Source: an uncultured Bacteroides sp.
Lineage (GTDB): Bacteria; Bacteroidota; Bacteroidia; Bacteroidales; Bacteroidaceae
Assembly (NCBI GenBank): GCA_900755095.1
Contig: CAAEFE010000033.1
Location: 1 to 35,518, forward strand
Reading direction: 5' to 3'
DNA: 35,518 bases
The translations under genes were made by a program, and so were the position numbers. How positions within the stretch are numbered: the stretch's first letter is position 1; every line of letters starts with the position of its first letter. Shown here piece after piece: positions 8,173 through 17,247 of the stretch. The notes below the pieces were generated by a model. The model had not been told where the DNA came from. It made no database searches and worked only from the letters and a program-made list of their open reading frames with translations.

Positions 8173-8264
8173 AAACTTTTATTCCGGATAGAAAAGAAAA
8201 AAGCCCCTTACAGAGCTATTTTCATTTACCTAAGTATATAATAAACTATAAATCAACAACATAA

Positions 8265-9860
8265 TCAGCATCCTATAATCTTCCAGTCCCCAATCGTACA
8301 CCGTTCGCTATCAAAACTGACAGCCACCTTTACAACAGGCAATCCACATAAAGCAAAGCGTTCCGGATAATTCTTCAAATCAATTTGCTCCATCGCTTCA
8401 CCCGCACTTTTATCCAATTTCAGTTCCATCACATACAATGTAGTCTTCGTACGAAGTACTATATCTACCCGTCCACGAGGAGTACGAACTTCCACATCCA
8501 CATAATACCCCAACAAACTGAATATGATATAAAAGACCTGCTGATAGTGTCCTTCGAACCTTGTATTGTCGCAGTAGGGAATCGTAGACAGAAATTCCTG
8601 CAAACGGTGTAAAGCAGCATCCATATCACCATTCTGAATATCATAAAAAAGATAAGCCACCATGGTAGTTGCTTCAGGTGTCTTGTTATTTACATAATAA
8701 GGAAGAAGGCTCTCCATAAGTCCCAGCCTTACTTCTTTATTGGGAATATCCAGCGTATAAAGGTCTAGCATCTTATTATAATCCTTAATAGTGATATACC
8801 CACTTTGGTACAATAAAGGCACTGCATCAGTCATCGTTTCAGTAGGAGCATCGAAAGCTGAGGACTTTAGTTGTTTACATCCAATTTCGGAAGGTTTCAC
8901 TCCGAATTTATTCAACATCTTAATCAGATATGTAGGAGTACCGCTACCAAACCAATAAGATCCAAATTTTCCATCAGCAAAAGCATTTAGCAAACTGAAA
9001 GGATTATATATATCGGGCGAAGGAGATGTGAAATGATAACCATCATAATTTTCTTTCAGTTTCATCAAAGCCTCTTCAGGTGTTATCTCCAATTTCTTTG
9101 CCAATTCTCCCAAATCATCCTTCATTTGCAAACGTATCTCATCTTCACTAATTCCACAGATAGCAGCGTATGGCTCATCCATACTAATATTCTTTATATT
9201 ATTCAACTCACTAAAAATACTTAGTTGGGAGAATTTGGTAATACCAGTCAAAAATACATATCGCAAATAAGGATCACAAGCTTTTAACGGACTGTAGAAG
9301 TTACGCATGATATTACGCAATACATCCAGGTTTTCCCATTCGTGCACCACATCCAGCAGAGGAGCATCATATTCATCAATAAGCACGACCACTTTCTTGC
9401 CGGTTTGCTCATAAGCACGTTTTATCAGTCCCATCAAACGCTGATTGGGATTAACCTCCTCCTCCAGCCGTCCATAAATCTGCTCATAACCATATAGTTT
9501 CAGATTCAATTCTTGGAGCAACTGTTCACTATCCGCATGTTTGGCAGTACTCATATCGAAGTGAAGTACCGGATATTCCGTCCACTCCTTCTCCAGTTTC
9601 TCCATAGCCAATCCATGAAACAGCTCCTTACGTCCGGAAAAATAGCTATGCAGCGTGGAAGTAAGTAATGACTTACCAAAACGTCGTGGACGGCTCAAAA
9701 ACATATAGCTGGAAGCCGAATGAGTCATCCGGTAAACATATTCCGTTTTATCAATATAGAGGTAATTCCCCTCCCGTATCTTCGAGAATGTCTGTATCCC
9801 GATAGGATATAGTCTTTGCAAATCTTCCATATCAACCATATTTTTCACATACTTAAGCAT
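8265..9860 (-). CDS. AAA-ATPase-like / PD-(D/E)XK nuclease-like protein, copy 2
   Basis: The 531-residue protein has an N-terminal P-loop ATPase of the AAA-ATPase_like type (PF09820). The Walker A variant RPRRFGKS is at about residues 57-64 and Walker B VVVLIDEYD at about 157-165. The C-terminal domain has the PD-(D/E)XK fold (PDDEXK_9 type), with Asp466, Glu479 and Lys481 in GRVDIVL...MELK. The family is hugely expanded in Bacteroidales and has no settled role; mobile-element, defence or DNA-repair roles have been suggested. Its ATG overlaps the stop of the preceding paralogue by 8 bases (ATGCTTAA), so the two are translationally coupled. A start at Met8 or Met11 is also possible. It is close to its neighbour at both ends but diverges around residues 105-145 and 335-355. 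Confidence 0.85.
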   Translation of the reverse strand: MLKYVKNMVDMEDLQRLYPIGIQTFSKIREGNYLYIDKTEYVYRMTHSASSYMFLSRPRRFGKSLLTSTLHSYFSGRKELFHGLAMEKLEKEWTEYPVLHFDMSTAKHADSEQLLQELNLKLYGYEQIYGRLEEEVNPNQRLMGLIKRAYEQTGKKVVVLIDEYDAPLLDVVHEWENLDVLRNIMRNFYSPLKACDPYLRYVFLTGITKFSQLSIFSELNNIKNISMDEPYAAICGISEDEIRLQMKDDLGELAKKLEITPEEALMKLKENYDGYHFTSPSPDIYNPFSLLNAFADGKFGSYWFGSGTPTYLIKMLNKFGVKPSEIGCKQLKSSAFDAPTETMTDAVPLLYQSGYITIKDYNKMLDLYTLDIPNKEVRLGLMESLLPYYVNNKTPEATTMVAYLFYDIQNGDMDAALHRLQEFLSTIPYCDNTRFEGHYQQVFYIIFSLLGYYVDVEVRTPRGRVDIVLRTKTTLYVMELKLDKSAGEAMEQIDLKNYPERFALCGLPVVKVAVSFDSERCTIGDWKIIGC

Positions 9861-10131
9861 TTATAATCTCCCAGCCCCCAATCGTACACCGTTCGCTATC
9901 AAAACTGACAGCCACCTTTACGACAGGCAATCCACATAAAGCAAAGCGTTCCGGATAATTCTTCAAATCAATTTGCTCCATCGCTTCACCCGCACTTTTA
10001 TCCAGTTTCAGTTCCATCACATACAATGTAGTCTTCGTACGAAGCACTATATCTACCCGTCCACGAGGAGTACGAACTTCCACATCCACATAATACCCCA
10101 ACAAACTGAATATGATATAAAAGACCTGCTG
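8277..10131. repeat. Near-identical 3' blocks of the tandem ATPase genes
   Basis: The stretch from about 8277 to 8540 is almost base-for-base the same as about 9868 to 10131, differing at only a few positions. It encodes the nuclease-like C-terminus of each paralogue. A second near-identical pair lies at the 5' ends (about 9560-9850 and 11150-11427). The middle of the genes differs more. The coordinates given span the two 3' blocks and the material between them. Confidence 0.85.
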
Positions 10132-11427
10132 ATAGTGTCCTTCATATTTCGTATTATCGCATTGCGGTATAGTGGACAGGAACGTTTGCAAACGGCGTAA
10201 TGCAGTATCCATATCCCCATTACGGATATCACGGGAAAGATACGCCACCATTGTCGTGGTTTCCGGAGCTTTACTACCGACATAATGTGGAAGAAGACTT
10301 TTCATCAGGCCTATTCTCACTTCCTTATTAGGAATATTCAATGTATACAAGTCTAATTCCTCATCATAATTCTTAATAGTGATATAGCCACTTTGATATA
10401 GCAGCGGGATAATACTTGTCATCCTTTCTGTTGGTGCATCAAAATCCTCGACCGAAACCCTATTATTTCCAATTTCGGAAGGTTCCACGCCAAACTTCTT
10501 CAACATATTTATCAGATACGTAGGCGTACCGCTACCAAACCAATAAGATCCAAATTTTCCATCTGCAAAAGCATTTAGCAAACTGAAAGGATTATATATA
10601 TCGGGCGAAGGAGAAGTGAAATGATAACCATCATAATTTTCTTTCAATTTCATCAAAGCCTCTTCAGGTGTTATCCCCAATTTCTTTGCCAATCCTTCCA
10701 AATCATCCTTCATTTGCAAACGTATCTCATCTTCACTAATTCCACAGATAACAGCGTATGGCTCATCCATACTAATATTCTTTATATTATTCAACTCACT
10801 AAAAATACTTAGTTGTGAGAATTTAGTAATACCAGTCAGAAATACATAACGCAAATAAGGATCACAAGCTTTTAACGGACTGTAGAAGTTACGCATGATG
10901 TTACGCAATACATCCAGATTTTCCCGTTCATGTACTACATCAAGCAAAGGAGCATCATATTCATCAATAAGCACAACCACCTTCTTACCTGTTTGCTCAT
11001 AAGCACGCTTAATAAGATTGACTAAGCGTAGATTGGCATCCCCCTCTACTGTGTTAATAGCAAACGTACGTTCATATTCAGCAAGCATAAAATCAAGAAG
11101 ACGTTCCAATCCTCCTTTATCCACATGTTTCGCCATACTCATATCGAAGTGAAGTACCGGATATTCCGTCCACTCCTTCTCCAGTTTCTCCATAGCCAAT
11201 CCGTGAAACAGGTCCTTGCGTCCGGAAAAATAGCTATGCAGCGTAGAAGTAAGTAATGATTTCCCAAAACGTCGTGGACGGCTCAAGAACATATAACTGG
11301 AAGCCGAATGAGTCATCCGATAAACATATGCTGTTTTATCAATATAGAGGTAATTCCCCTCCCGTATCTTCGAGAATGTCTGAATCCCGATAGGATATAA
11401 TCTTTGCAAATCTTCCATATCAATCAT
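9853..11427 (-). CDS. AAA-ATPase-like / PD-(D/E)XK nuclease-like protein, copy 1
   Basis: Paralogue of the gene that follows it, with the same layout: P-loop RPRRFGKS near residue 53, Walker B VVVLIDEYD near 155, and a C-terminal PD-(D/E)XK core with Asp459, Glu472 and Lys474. I start it at ATG 11427 (MIDMEDLQRLYP, 524 residues). The open frame can be pushed to a GTG at 11436, but that codon lies inside a candidate -7 box, so a start at 11427 or at 11418 (MEDLQ) is more likely. Differences from copy 2 cluster in the linker after the P-loop (KHVDKGGLERLLDFML) and in residues around 335-355. This suggests swapped specificity segments in a shared scaffold. Role unknown. Confidence 0.85.
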   Translation of the reverse strand: MIDMEDLQRLYPIGIQTFSKIREGNYLYIDKTAYVYRMTHSASSYMFLSRPRRFGKSLLTSTLHSYFSGRKDLFHGLAMEKLEKEWTEYPVLHFDMSMAKHVDKGGLERLLDFMLAEYERTFAINTVEGDANLRLVNLIKRAYEQTGKKVVVLIDEYDAPLLDVVHERENLDVLRNIMRNFYSPLKACDPYLRYVFLTGITKFSQLSIFSELNNIKNISMDEPYAVICGISEDEIRLQMKDDLEGLAKKLGITPEEALMKLKENYDGYHFTSPSPDIYNPFSLLNAFADGKFGSYWFGSGTPTYLINMLKKFGVEPSEIGNNRVSVEDFDAPTERMTSIIPLLYQSGYITIKNYDEELDLYTLNIPNKEVRIGLMKSLLPHYVGSKAPETTTMVAYLSRDIRNGDMDTALRRLQTFLSTIPQCDNTKYEGHYQQVFYIIFSLLGYYVDVEVRTPRGRVDIVLRTKTTLYVMELKLDKSAGEAMEQIDLKNYPERFALCGLPVVKVAVSFDSERCTIGGWEIINA

Positions 11428-11435
11428 ATTTTTCA

Positions 11436-11443
11436 CAAAGCTA
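11436..11443 (-). promoter_or_regulatory. Candidate -7 box of the ATPase pair
   Basis: The minus strand reads TAGCTTTG, an exact TAnnTTTG match, just above the likely ATG at 11427 or 11418. No good -33 box is visible at the expected distance, so the leader would be very short and the call is tentative. Confidence 0.4.
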
Positions 11444-11472
11444 CTAAAAATTATCCATCAGTCATTGCATTA

Positions 11473-11510
11473 CAAAAAAAATATCAACTATCTTCACAGA
11501 CAGTTGATAT
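11473..11510 (-). terminator. Intrinsic terminator of the capsule operon
   Basis: ATATCAACT (11481-11489) and AGTTGATAT (11502-11510) form a perfect 9-bp stem. On the minus strand it is followed immediately by a run of eight T (plus-strand A at 11473-11480 region). It lies about 165 bases after the wzc stop and before the ATPase pair, the expected end of the capsule transcript. Confidence 0.85.
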
Positions 11511-11522
11511 TATAGAAATCAC

Positions 11523-11632
11523 ATCGGATTTACACCGACATGAGGGCGTTGATCAGGAATACACCGCTGTGTATTTCCTGACCACAAAATGTAGGGATCT
11601 TCATGTGTGTAGCATGAAGTTAGGGACCTACA
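11523..11632 (-). other. Structured 3' untranslated region after wzc
   Basis: Between the wzc stop and the terminator three more hairpins can be drawn. TGTAGG/CCTACA (11590-11595, 11627-11632) encloses CTTCATG/CATGAAG (11599-11605, 11613-11619). TCAGGAATACAC pairs with GTGTATTTCCTGA (11553-11564, 11569-11581, one bulge). A short TCGG/CCGA stem lies near 11524-11538. No open frame fits. It may be an RNA element or a copy of a dispersed palindromic repeat. Confidence 0.55.
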
Positions 11633-11673
11633 CATTCTTCATCTCACTTTTTCTAAAAGTACTTTGAAGCACT

Positions 11674-14115
11674 CTATTTCTCTTTATTATCGCTAGTTTC
11701 TCCATATCCGTAACCATAGCCATATCGTTTACCATAACCATAGTACTTACCATATTTACCATAACCGTAATAATAACCATATTTTCTTTTCTTCAAATCC
11801 AAACCATTGATTACAGTACATAGGTTAGGTAACTTATTTCCATCAATAAGTTCATTAATCAAAGTATACTCATTCTTACGAGTATAATCCGCGCGACATA
11901 CATAAACAGATAAATCAGCCACACGTCCTATCAATAAAGTATCGGTAACCATACCAACAGGAGCTGTATCCAGAATTACATATTCAAAATTCTTCTTAAG
12001 AGTCTCAATCGCTTTATCCAATCCATCACGGGCCAACAATTCAGTCGGATTAGGAGGAACTGTTCCACCAGGAAGAATATAGAGATTCTTACTGACATCG
12101 GAAAGCTGTACCAAATCCATCAAGTTCTTTTCCGGATTGGCCAAATATTGAGTTATACCTTGTTCTCTTTTTGATATATTGAATACCTTATTCAAACCTG
12201 GCTTGCGGATATCAAGACCAACGATTACTACTTTCTTGCCCAATAAAGAAAGACTGATAGCAAGATTACCAGAGATAAAGGATTTACCTTCACCACTGAC
12301 TGTGGAAGTAACCAAAATCACCTTCTTGTCATTTCCAAGCATAAACTGAAGATTCGTTCGGACATTGCGGAAGGTTTCACTCATCAGGTTGTTTTGATTC
12401 TCAAATACAGCAATAGCTCCTTGTTTTTCATCAGTCAATGGGATATCACCGACAATAGGTGCACTGGTAAGTTTCTCTACATCTGCACGACCTTCAATCT
12501 TAAATTTAGCTAATTCGAGTAAATAAATAACCCCTACCGGAATTCCAAGACCTAATATCAAAGCGATCAAATAAGTAATCTTACTTCTAGGAGACACAGG
12601 AGCATCATCCGCTATAGCGTCATCTATTATCTTTGCATTATTGGCAGTAGCAGCCAAAGTTATAGCATTCTCTTCACGCTTCTGAAGTAACATCAGATAA
12701 AGCCCGGCTTTTATCTCCTGTTGACGAGCAATACTCACAAACTCACGTTCCTGTCCAGGCGCCTCACTGATGCGACGGGAATAACGATTCGCTTCACGAT
12801 CCAGATCCGCTTTTGTGATATACAATCCACGCAACACCCTATCTAAAGAGACTTGTACATTCTCTTTCATTGCACTAATGCTTGTATCCAGATTTATAAT
12901 AGTAGGATTATTCTCCGTTGATGTACGCAGCAAACGTTTTCTCTCAACAAGCACATCATTATATCGATTGATGGCAGCAGCAAGATTCAAATCCTGCAAC
13001 CCGATATTACTAGGTAAAACCTCATAACCTTCATTTTGCATATATTTCTGCAAATCCTGCAGCAAATTAATCTGGGTTTGATTCTCCACACGTTTCTTTT
13101 CATATTCAGCACTACCCGTCAAAGCTATCTGTGCATCACTGGTTAAATCTGTAATACCCGCTCCACGCTTAAAACTTTCCAGATCCTTTTCCGTACTACC
13201 GAGTTCTTTCGAAATAATACTAATACGTTCATTGATAAATTCTGCTGTTTTCTGCGCCACCTCGTTCTTATCATTATTCGTATTGATATTATACATCTCC
13301 AACAGCTTATTGATAAAATCCTTGCCGCGCTGTACATTTGAATTTTTCAATGATATGACAGCTACAGAAGTGGTTTTGGAAGTAGGTTCGATAGTCATAT
13401 TCTTACAACACCATTTCGCTACAGCCAAAGGCCTATTAATTGTTGCTGTAATATTACGTGTAGTCTTTTCCGGATCTGTAATTTCTTCCAATGTCCTTTT
13501 AGAAGATAATACCGAGTCCGGCGTCAGGAAAAAAGCCAATGTCCCTTTGCCGGTAGGAAAAACAGCCGGCAATTTTTCGAAATGTTTCTGATATTTATTA
13601 CCGGCAATCTTCACATTCACATCCATACTTCCCTGTGGTTGCAATGCCATCTCCACAATCATCGGTTCCTCCAACAAATCAGCTTCCTGCGGAGTCAGAC
13701 TCACTTGTACCGGTGAAGTCTTATACGTGTTTCTGGAAGGGAATTCATCTTCATCCGTATAGGAAATATAAAGCCCCAAATCTTCAACCACCTCTTTAAC
13801 GATAGTCTTGGAACGGAGAACTTCAATCTCGTTATCAATATTCTGCGAAGAAGAGACCATACCATCCAATCCCAGACTCTCCAACCCGGAAAGCATTCCG
13901 GCACTACCACCTTTCTTATCATCCTTTATTAAAACCGTAGCGGAAATATTATATACGGGAGTGGATATATAAAGATAGACCCATGCCGCAATCAAACACG
14001 CCACAACCGCACCCACAAACCAAGGCCAGTGGATCAAATACTTAAACAGTAGTTCCTTAACGTCTATATTTTCTTCCTTAGATTCTTGTGCTTCGTTGAA
14101 ATCTGTTTCTTTCAT
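11674..14115 (-). CDS. wzc: Capsule chain-length regulator / BY-kinase (Wzc type)
   Basis: An inner-membrane polysaccharide co-polymerase fused to a bacterial tyrosine kinase; it controls polymer length and energises export with Wza. The 813 residues have a Wzz-like periplasmic part between transmembrane helices near 33-53 and 520-540, with long coiled-coil helices around 280-460. The cytoplasmic kinase has Walker A VSGEGKS (about 597-603), Walker A' VVIVGLDIRKPG (about 623-634) and Walker B YVILDTAP (about 703-710). The C-terminus is a striking tyrosine/glycine/lysine tail (YGYYYGYGKYGKYYGYG-like, last 40 residues) that is the autophosphorylation cluster. It is the last gene of the operon, 9 bases after wza. 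Confidence 0.95.
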   Translation of the reverse strand: MKETDFNEAQESKEENIDVKELLFKYLIHWPWFVGAVVACLIAAWVYLYISTPVYNISATVLIKDDKKGGSAGMLSGLESLGLDGMVSSSQNIDNEIEVLRSKTIVKEVVEDLGLYISYTDEDEFPSRNTYKTSPVQVSLTPQEADLLEEPMIVEMALQPQGSMDVNVKIAGNKYQKHFEKLPAVFPTGKGTLAFFLTPDSVLSSKRTLEEITDPEKTTRNITATINRPLAVAKWCCKNMTIEPTSKTTSVAVISLKNSNVQRGKDFINKLLEMYNINTNNDKNEVAQKTAEFINERISIISKELGSTEKDLESFKRGAGITDLTSDAQIALTGSAEYEKKRVENQTQINLLQDLQKYMQNEGYEVLPSNIGLQDLNLAAAINRYNDVLVERKRLLRTSTENNPTIINLDTSISAMKENVQVSLDRVLRGLYITKADLDREANRYSRRISEAPGQEREFVSIARQQEIKAGLYLMLLQKREENAITLAATANNAKIIDDAIADDAPVSPRSKITYLIALILGLGIPVGVIYLLELAKFKIEGRADVEKLTSAPIVGDIPLTDEKQGAIAVFENQNNLMSETFRNVRTNLQFMLGNDKKVILVTSTVSGEGKSFISGNLAISLSLLGKKVVIVGLDIRKPGLNKVFNISKREQGITQYLANPEKNLMDLVQLSDVSKNLYILPGGTVPPNPTELLARDGLDKAIETLKKNFEYVILDTAPVGMVTDTLLIGRVADLSVYVCRADYTRKNEYTLINELIDGNKLPNLCTVINGLDLKKRKYGYYYGYGKYGKYYGYGKRYGYGYGYGETSDNKEK

Positions 14116-14124
14116 TGCAAATCA

Positions 14125-14949
14125 TTATTTTAAAATATTTACTAATAGGCTGACGATAGATACCAAAATAGAAGTAGCAGAGAACCAAAGACTGGTACTG
14201 TTGCCCACATCCGAATTTCGAGCCTTTGCTTTATTAGGGGTTACATAAACAATATCATTCTGCTGTAACCAATAGTAAGGTGAAAGAATGGTTTCGGCCT
14301 TATTCAAATCCAAGGTTACAATTTGCTGTTTGCCGTTTGCGTCCTCACGAATCAACTTCACATTATCACGAAGACCGTATACTGTCATATCACCTGCCAT
14401 GGCTAATGCTTCCAACAGATTTACTTTCTCATTAGAGATAGTAAAAGTACCCGGTCTGGTAACTTCGCCGATAACAGATATTTTATAATTTACCATACGC
14501 ACCGTTACAATGGGAGTCTCCTTCATGTAAGGCTTCAATTTATCTATAATCAGCTGTTCAGCTTCCCTTTTCGTTAAGCCGCCTAACTTCAATTCTCCTA
14601 ATACAGGAAAATTTATATTTCCTTCATTATCTACCAAATAAGGTTGTAATACAGGTTGAGTAGTCACATAAGACGAAGTACTCACAGCTATTCCAGCATT
14701 ACTGGCCACTGTCAGGTTAAAAGGTATCGCAAGTTCAGGACTAGTGCACGATACCACAATAGTCAACAAATCCTTTGGCATTATCTTGGCATCATACAAT
14801 TTTTCCTGTTGTTCTACCTCGTTCACAACTTCCACATTTTGAAAATATGGAACCTTTTTATAAGACTGACAAGCAGTCAATAGGAATGGCAACAATAGTA
14901 GCCATAAATTTCTGTTGTTAAGTCTTCTCATCATAATTCGTAAATTCAT
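14125..14949 (-). CDS. wza: Outer-membrane polysaccharide export lipoprotein (Wza type)
   Basis: Forms or gates the outer-membrane exit for capsule. The 274-residue protein starts with a lipoprotein signal (LLLLPFLLTAC, lipidated Cys at about 27). It continues with the Poly_export domain (about 45-140, including the KPYMKETPIVTVRMVN region) and one SLBB domain (about 150-225, ISNEKVNLLEALAMAGDM). A hydrophobic C-terminal helix (STSILVSIVSLLVNILK) may be the outer-membrane anchor, as in short Bacteroidetes Wza proteins. A second ATG six codons in (MMRRLNN) is an alternative start. It stands between the initiating transferase and wzc, the standard order for the export pair. Confidence 0.93.
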   Translation of the reverse strand: MNLRIMMRRLNNRNLWLLLLPFLLTACQSYKKVPYFQNVEVVNEVEQQEKLYDAKIMPKDLLTIVVSCTSPELAIPFNLTVASNAGIAVSTSSYVTTQPVLQPYLVDNEGNINFPVLGELKLGGLTKREAEQLIIDKLKPYMKETPIVTVRMVNYKISVIGEVTRPGTFTISNEKVNLLEALAMAGDMTVYGLRDNVKLIREDANGKQQIVTLDLNKAETILSPYYWLQQNDIVYVTPNKAKARNSDVGNSTSLWFSATSILVSIVSLLVNILK

Positions 14950-15005
14950 AATTAAACGCCCTTTAATTTCTAAGTTTTTATTATCGTCTTTTTATTGTCA
15001 ATTAT

Positions 15006-16412
15006 TTAATATGCTTCTTTTTCTCCGCGTATGGCATTATACACTGTCTTATACATAATATATAAATCCAATAAAAAAGTCCAATGCTCTATGTACCAGA
15101 TATCACGTTGCACGCGACCCTCCATCTGCCAGAGTTCTTTCGTCTCACCACGATAACCAGTCACCTGCGCCCAACCAGTTATTCCAGGTTTAACAAAGTG
15201 ACGAACCATAAACTTATTTATCAGATTAGAATATTCCTCCGTATGCTTCAACATGTGTGGACGGGGACCTACAATAGACATATCACCCTTCAACACATTG
15301 ATGAATTGTGGTAATTCATCCACACTAGTCTTCCTCATAATCTCTCCGATACGTGTTTTACGAGGATCATTTTCCGTGGCCTGAAGAGTATCACATTGCG
15401 TATTAACCTTCATCGAACGAAACTTGTAACACCAGAATTCACGACCATCCTCACCACTGCGTTTCTGCTTGAAAAAGACAGGGCCGGGAGAACTTAGCTT
15501 GATCGCAATTCCGAAGAATATATAAACGAACGGGAAGACTGTAATAAGAAATAGCCCTGAACAAATGACATCAAAAGTACGCTTGATAATACGGTTCTCC
15601 AATGACTCCAATGGCTCACAACGAATGGAAAGCACAGGAACATTACCCAATAACTCAAAATGCATCCTACGTTTCAAATAGTTACGGACATTAGGAACAC
15701 TAAAAAAACGGACCAAATGATTTTCACAGTAATTAATAATAGGAACAATCTCCGCACTACGCACAGAAGGAAGACTACAATAAAGCTGATTAATCTCTCC
15801 CGCATGTTTTTCTAAAAAAACACTTACTTCATTGGGTTGTCCCAAATATGGAACCTCCTGTGGATACCGACCCGAAGGAAAATCCTCGAAATAACCCAGT
15901 ACACGATAACCAGACGTAGGATCATCCGTCATCGCATGATAAAGTTCCTGCATATTCTCATGGCTCCCAACCAATACGACCTTACGAACATTTCCTCCCT
16001 TTTTTCGATAAAGCTCCAGAAAGTGACGGGAAATTAAACGATAGCTGATAATAACAATTATTAAAGCAACATAAAACAGTCCGAAATATCGGGAATGTGA
16101 AAAATGAAAATGAAAAACAAGCAACGTACAAACCGATAAAAAGACAAAAGGAACCATGTTACGTAAAACACGGATCATAATCTGTTCAGGACGTACCACA
16201 GGACGATGAAGAATAACACCTGAATGCATATTACAAAGTAAATAGCACAGAGTGATAAGAGTCATACCCTGAAAGATAGAACCGCAATGAATACACCAGA
16301 AACGGGTACCCAGAAACAAATTAAATCCCCATAAAAGCAGGTTCAGCAAAATAAGATCCCCAAAAAGGACCAAAGATTTTAGGACTTTGTTAAAACGTTG
16401 GACTTCCTGCAT
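15006..16412 (-). CDS. Undecaprenyl-phosphate sugar phosphotransferase (WcaJ-like)
   Basis: Starts each repeat unit by moving a hexose-1-phosphate, probably glucose or galactose, onto undecaprenyl phosphate. The 468-residue protein has four or five N-terminal transmembrane helices (about 10-130), a Rossmann-like CoA-binding-type middle domain (VVLVGSHENMQELYHAM) and the C-terminal Bac_transf catalytic domain from about 270. The catalytic domain carries FFKQKRSGEDGREFWCYKFRSM, the DELPQFINVLKGDMSIVGPRP signature and KPGITGWAQVTGYRGET. All family marks are intact, with no truncation. It precedes wza by about 56 bases and follows the GT2 gene by 37. Confidence 0.95.
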   Translation of the reverse strand: MQEVQRFNKVLKSLVLFGDLILLNLLLWGFNLFLGTRFWCIHCGSIFQGMTLITLCYLLCNMHSGVILHRPVVRPEQIMIRVLRNMVPFVFLSVCTLLVFHFHFSHSRYFGLFYVALIIVIISYRLISRHFLELYRKKGGNVRKVVLVGSHENMQELYHAMTDDPTSGYRVLGYFEDFPSGRYPQEVPYLGQPNEVSVFLEKHAGEINQLYCSLPSVRSAEIVPIINYCENHLVRFFSVPNVRNYLKRRMHFELLGNVPVLSIRCEPLESLENRIIKRTFDVICSGLFLITVFPFVYIFFGIAIKLSSPGPVFFKQKRSGEDGREFWCYKFRSMKVNTQCDTLQATENDPRKTRIGEIMRKTSVDELPQFINVLKGDMSIVGPRPHMLKHTEEYSNLINKFMVRHFVKPGITGWAQVTGYRGETKELWQMEGRVQRDIWYIEHWTFLLDLYIMYKTVYNAIRGEKEAY

Positions 16413-16449
16413 ACACTTTATTTTTATAATTCTTATCTGGAATAATTAC

Positions 16450-17205
16450 CTATTTTTTCAGTAATGCGAGTACAAATTGCGGTACTTTCCAAGCCATCTT
16501 TTCCAATTTGGTCAAAGTAGGCCATAATCCGTGCGAGACATACACCCTAATATCCTCTTCCCACATCTTCTTACGTTTAGCACTATCAGTAGAAAGCCCA
16601 CCCATACGCATCCGCACGATATATTCATTGAGATATGTCACCGTGAGTCCACCGGTCAACAGATAGCGTACCAATAGGTCACTATCAGCTGCAATTTTAT
16701 AACTCTCGTTATAAAGCCCCAGTCTCATCATTACATCGCGTCGTATATAGCAAGTGGGATGAAGCGGAAGCCATCCATGACGCACTTTCCAAAGACGATA
16801 CCCTCCCCCAATCCAGTTGCGCACCACTTTGTTCGTATTATCAGGATTCACAAAGAGACCATCACCATATAAGAAATCAGCATGTGTCCGTTTTATTCGT
16901 TTTACAATGCGCCCAATTACCCCATTATCATAAAAAAAATCATCCGAATGCAGCAATCCAATTATCTCTCCCGTAGCCACACGAATACCCTTATTGATAG
17001 CCTCATACATACCATGGTCAGGTTCCGATATAATGATCGAAATTCGATCTACATATTCTCGGATAATATCCAACGAACCATCCGTACTGGAGCCATCCAC
17101 CACAATAAACTCTATGTCATTATAATCCTGTGCTAAGACACTCTCGATAGCACTCCTAATCGTTGCTGCACGATTGTAGCACGAAGTTATAATTGAAACT
17201 TTCAT
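16450..17205 (-). CDS. Family 2 glycosyltransferase (WcaA/Wca-like)
   Basis: A cytoplasmic, membrane-associated enzyme that adds one sugar to the lipid-linked unit. The 251 residues open with the GT2 start SIITSCYNRAATIRSAIESVL, then IEFIVVDGSSTDGS (about 33-46, nucleotide-binding). ISEPDHGMYEAINKGI follows near 60-75, and the acidic HSDD motif near 88-91 serves for metal binding. Such GT2s often act soon after the initiating transferase, which is the next gene downstream. The donor sugar cannot be read from sequence. Confidence 0.92.
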   Translation of the reverse strand: MKVSIITSCYNRAATIRSAIESVLAQDYNDIEFIVVDGSSTDGSLDIIREYVDRISIIISEPDHGMYEAINKGIRVATGEIIGLLHSDDFFYDNGVIGRIVKRIKRTHADFLYGDGLFVNPDNTNKVVRNWIGGGYRLWKVRHGWLPLHPTCYIRRDVMMRLGLYNESYKIAADSDLLVRYLLTGGLTVTYLNEYIVRMRMGGLSTDSAKRKKMWEEDIRVYVSHGLWPTLTKLEKMAWKVPQFVLALLKK

Positions 17206-17247
17206 AAAAAATAGCTTTATCCATTAATAAAACATATACTGCCTCTT

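Noticed and set aside
10053..10283. 76-codon minus-strand frame inside the ATPase copy 1
   Set aside because: Out-of-frame shadow of the nuclease-like domain; no conserved features.
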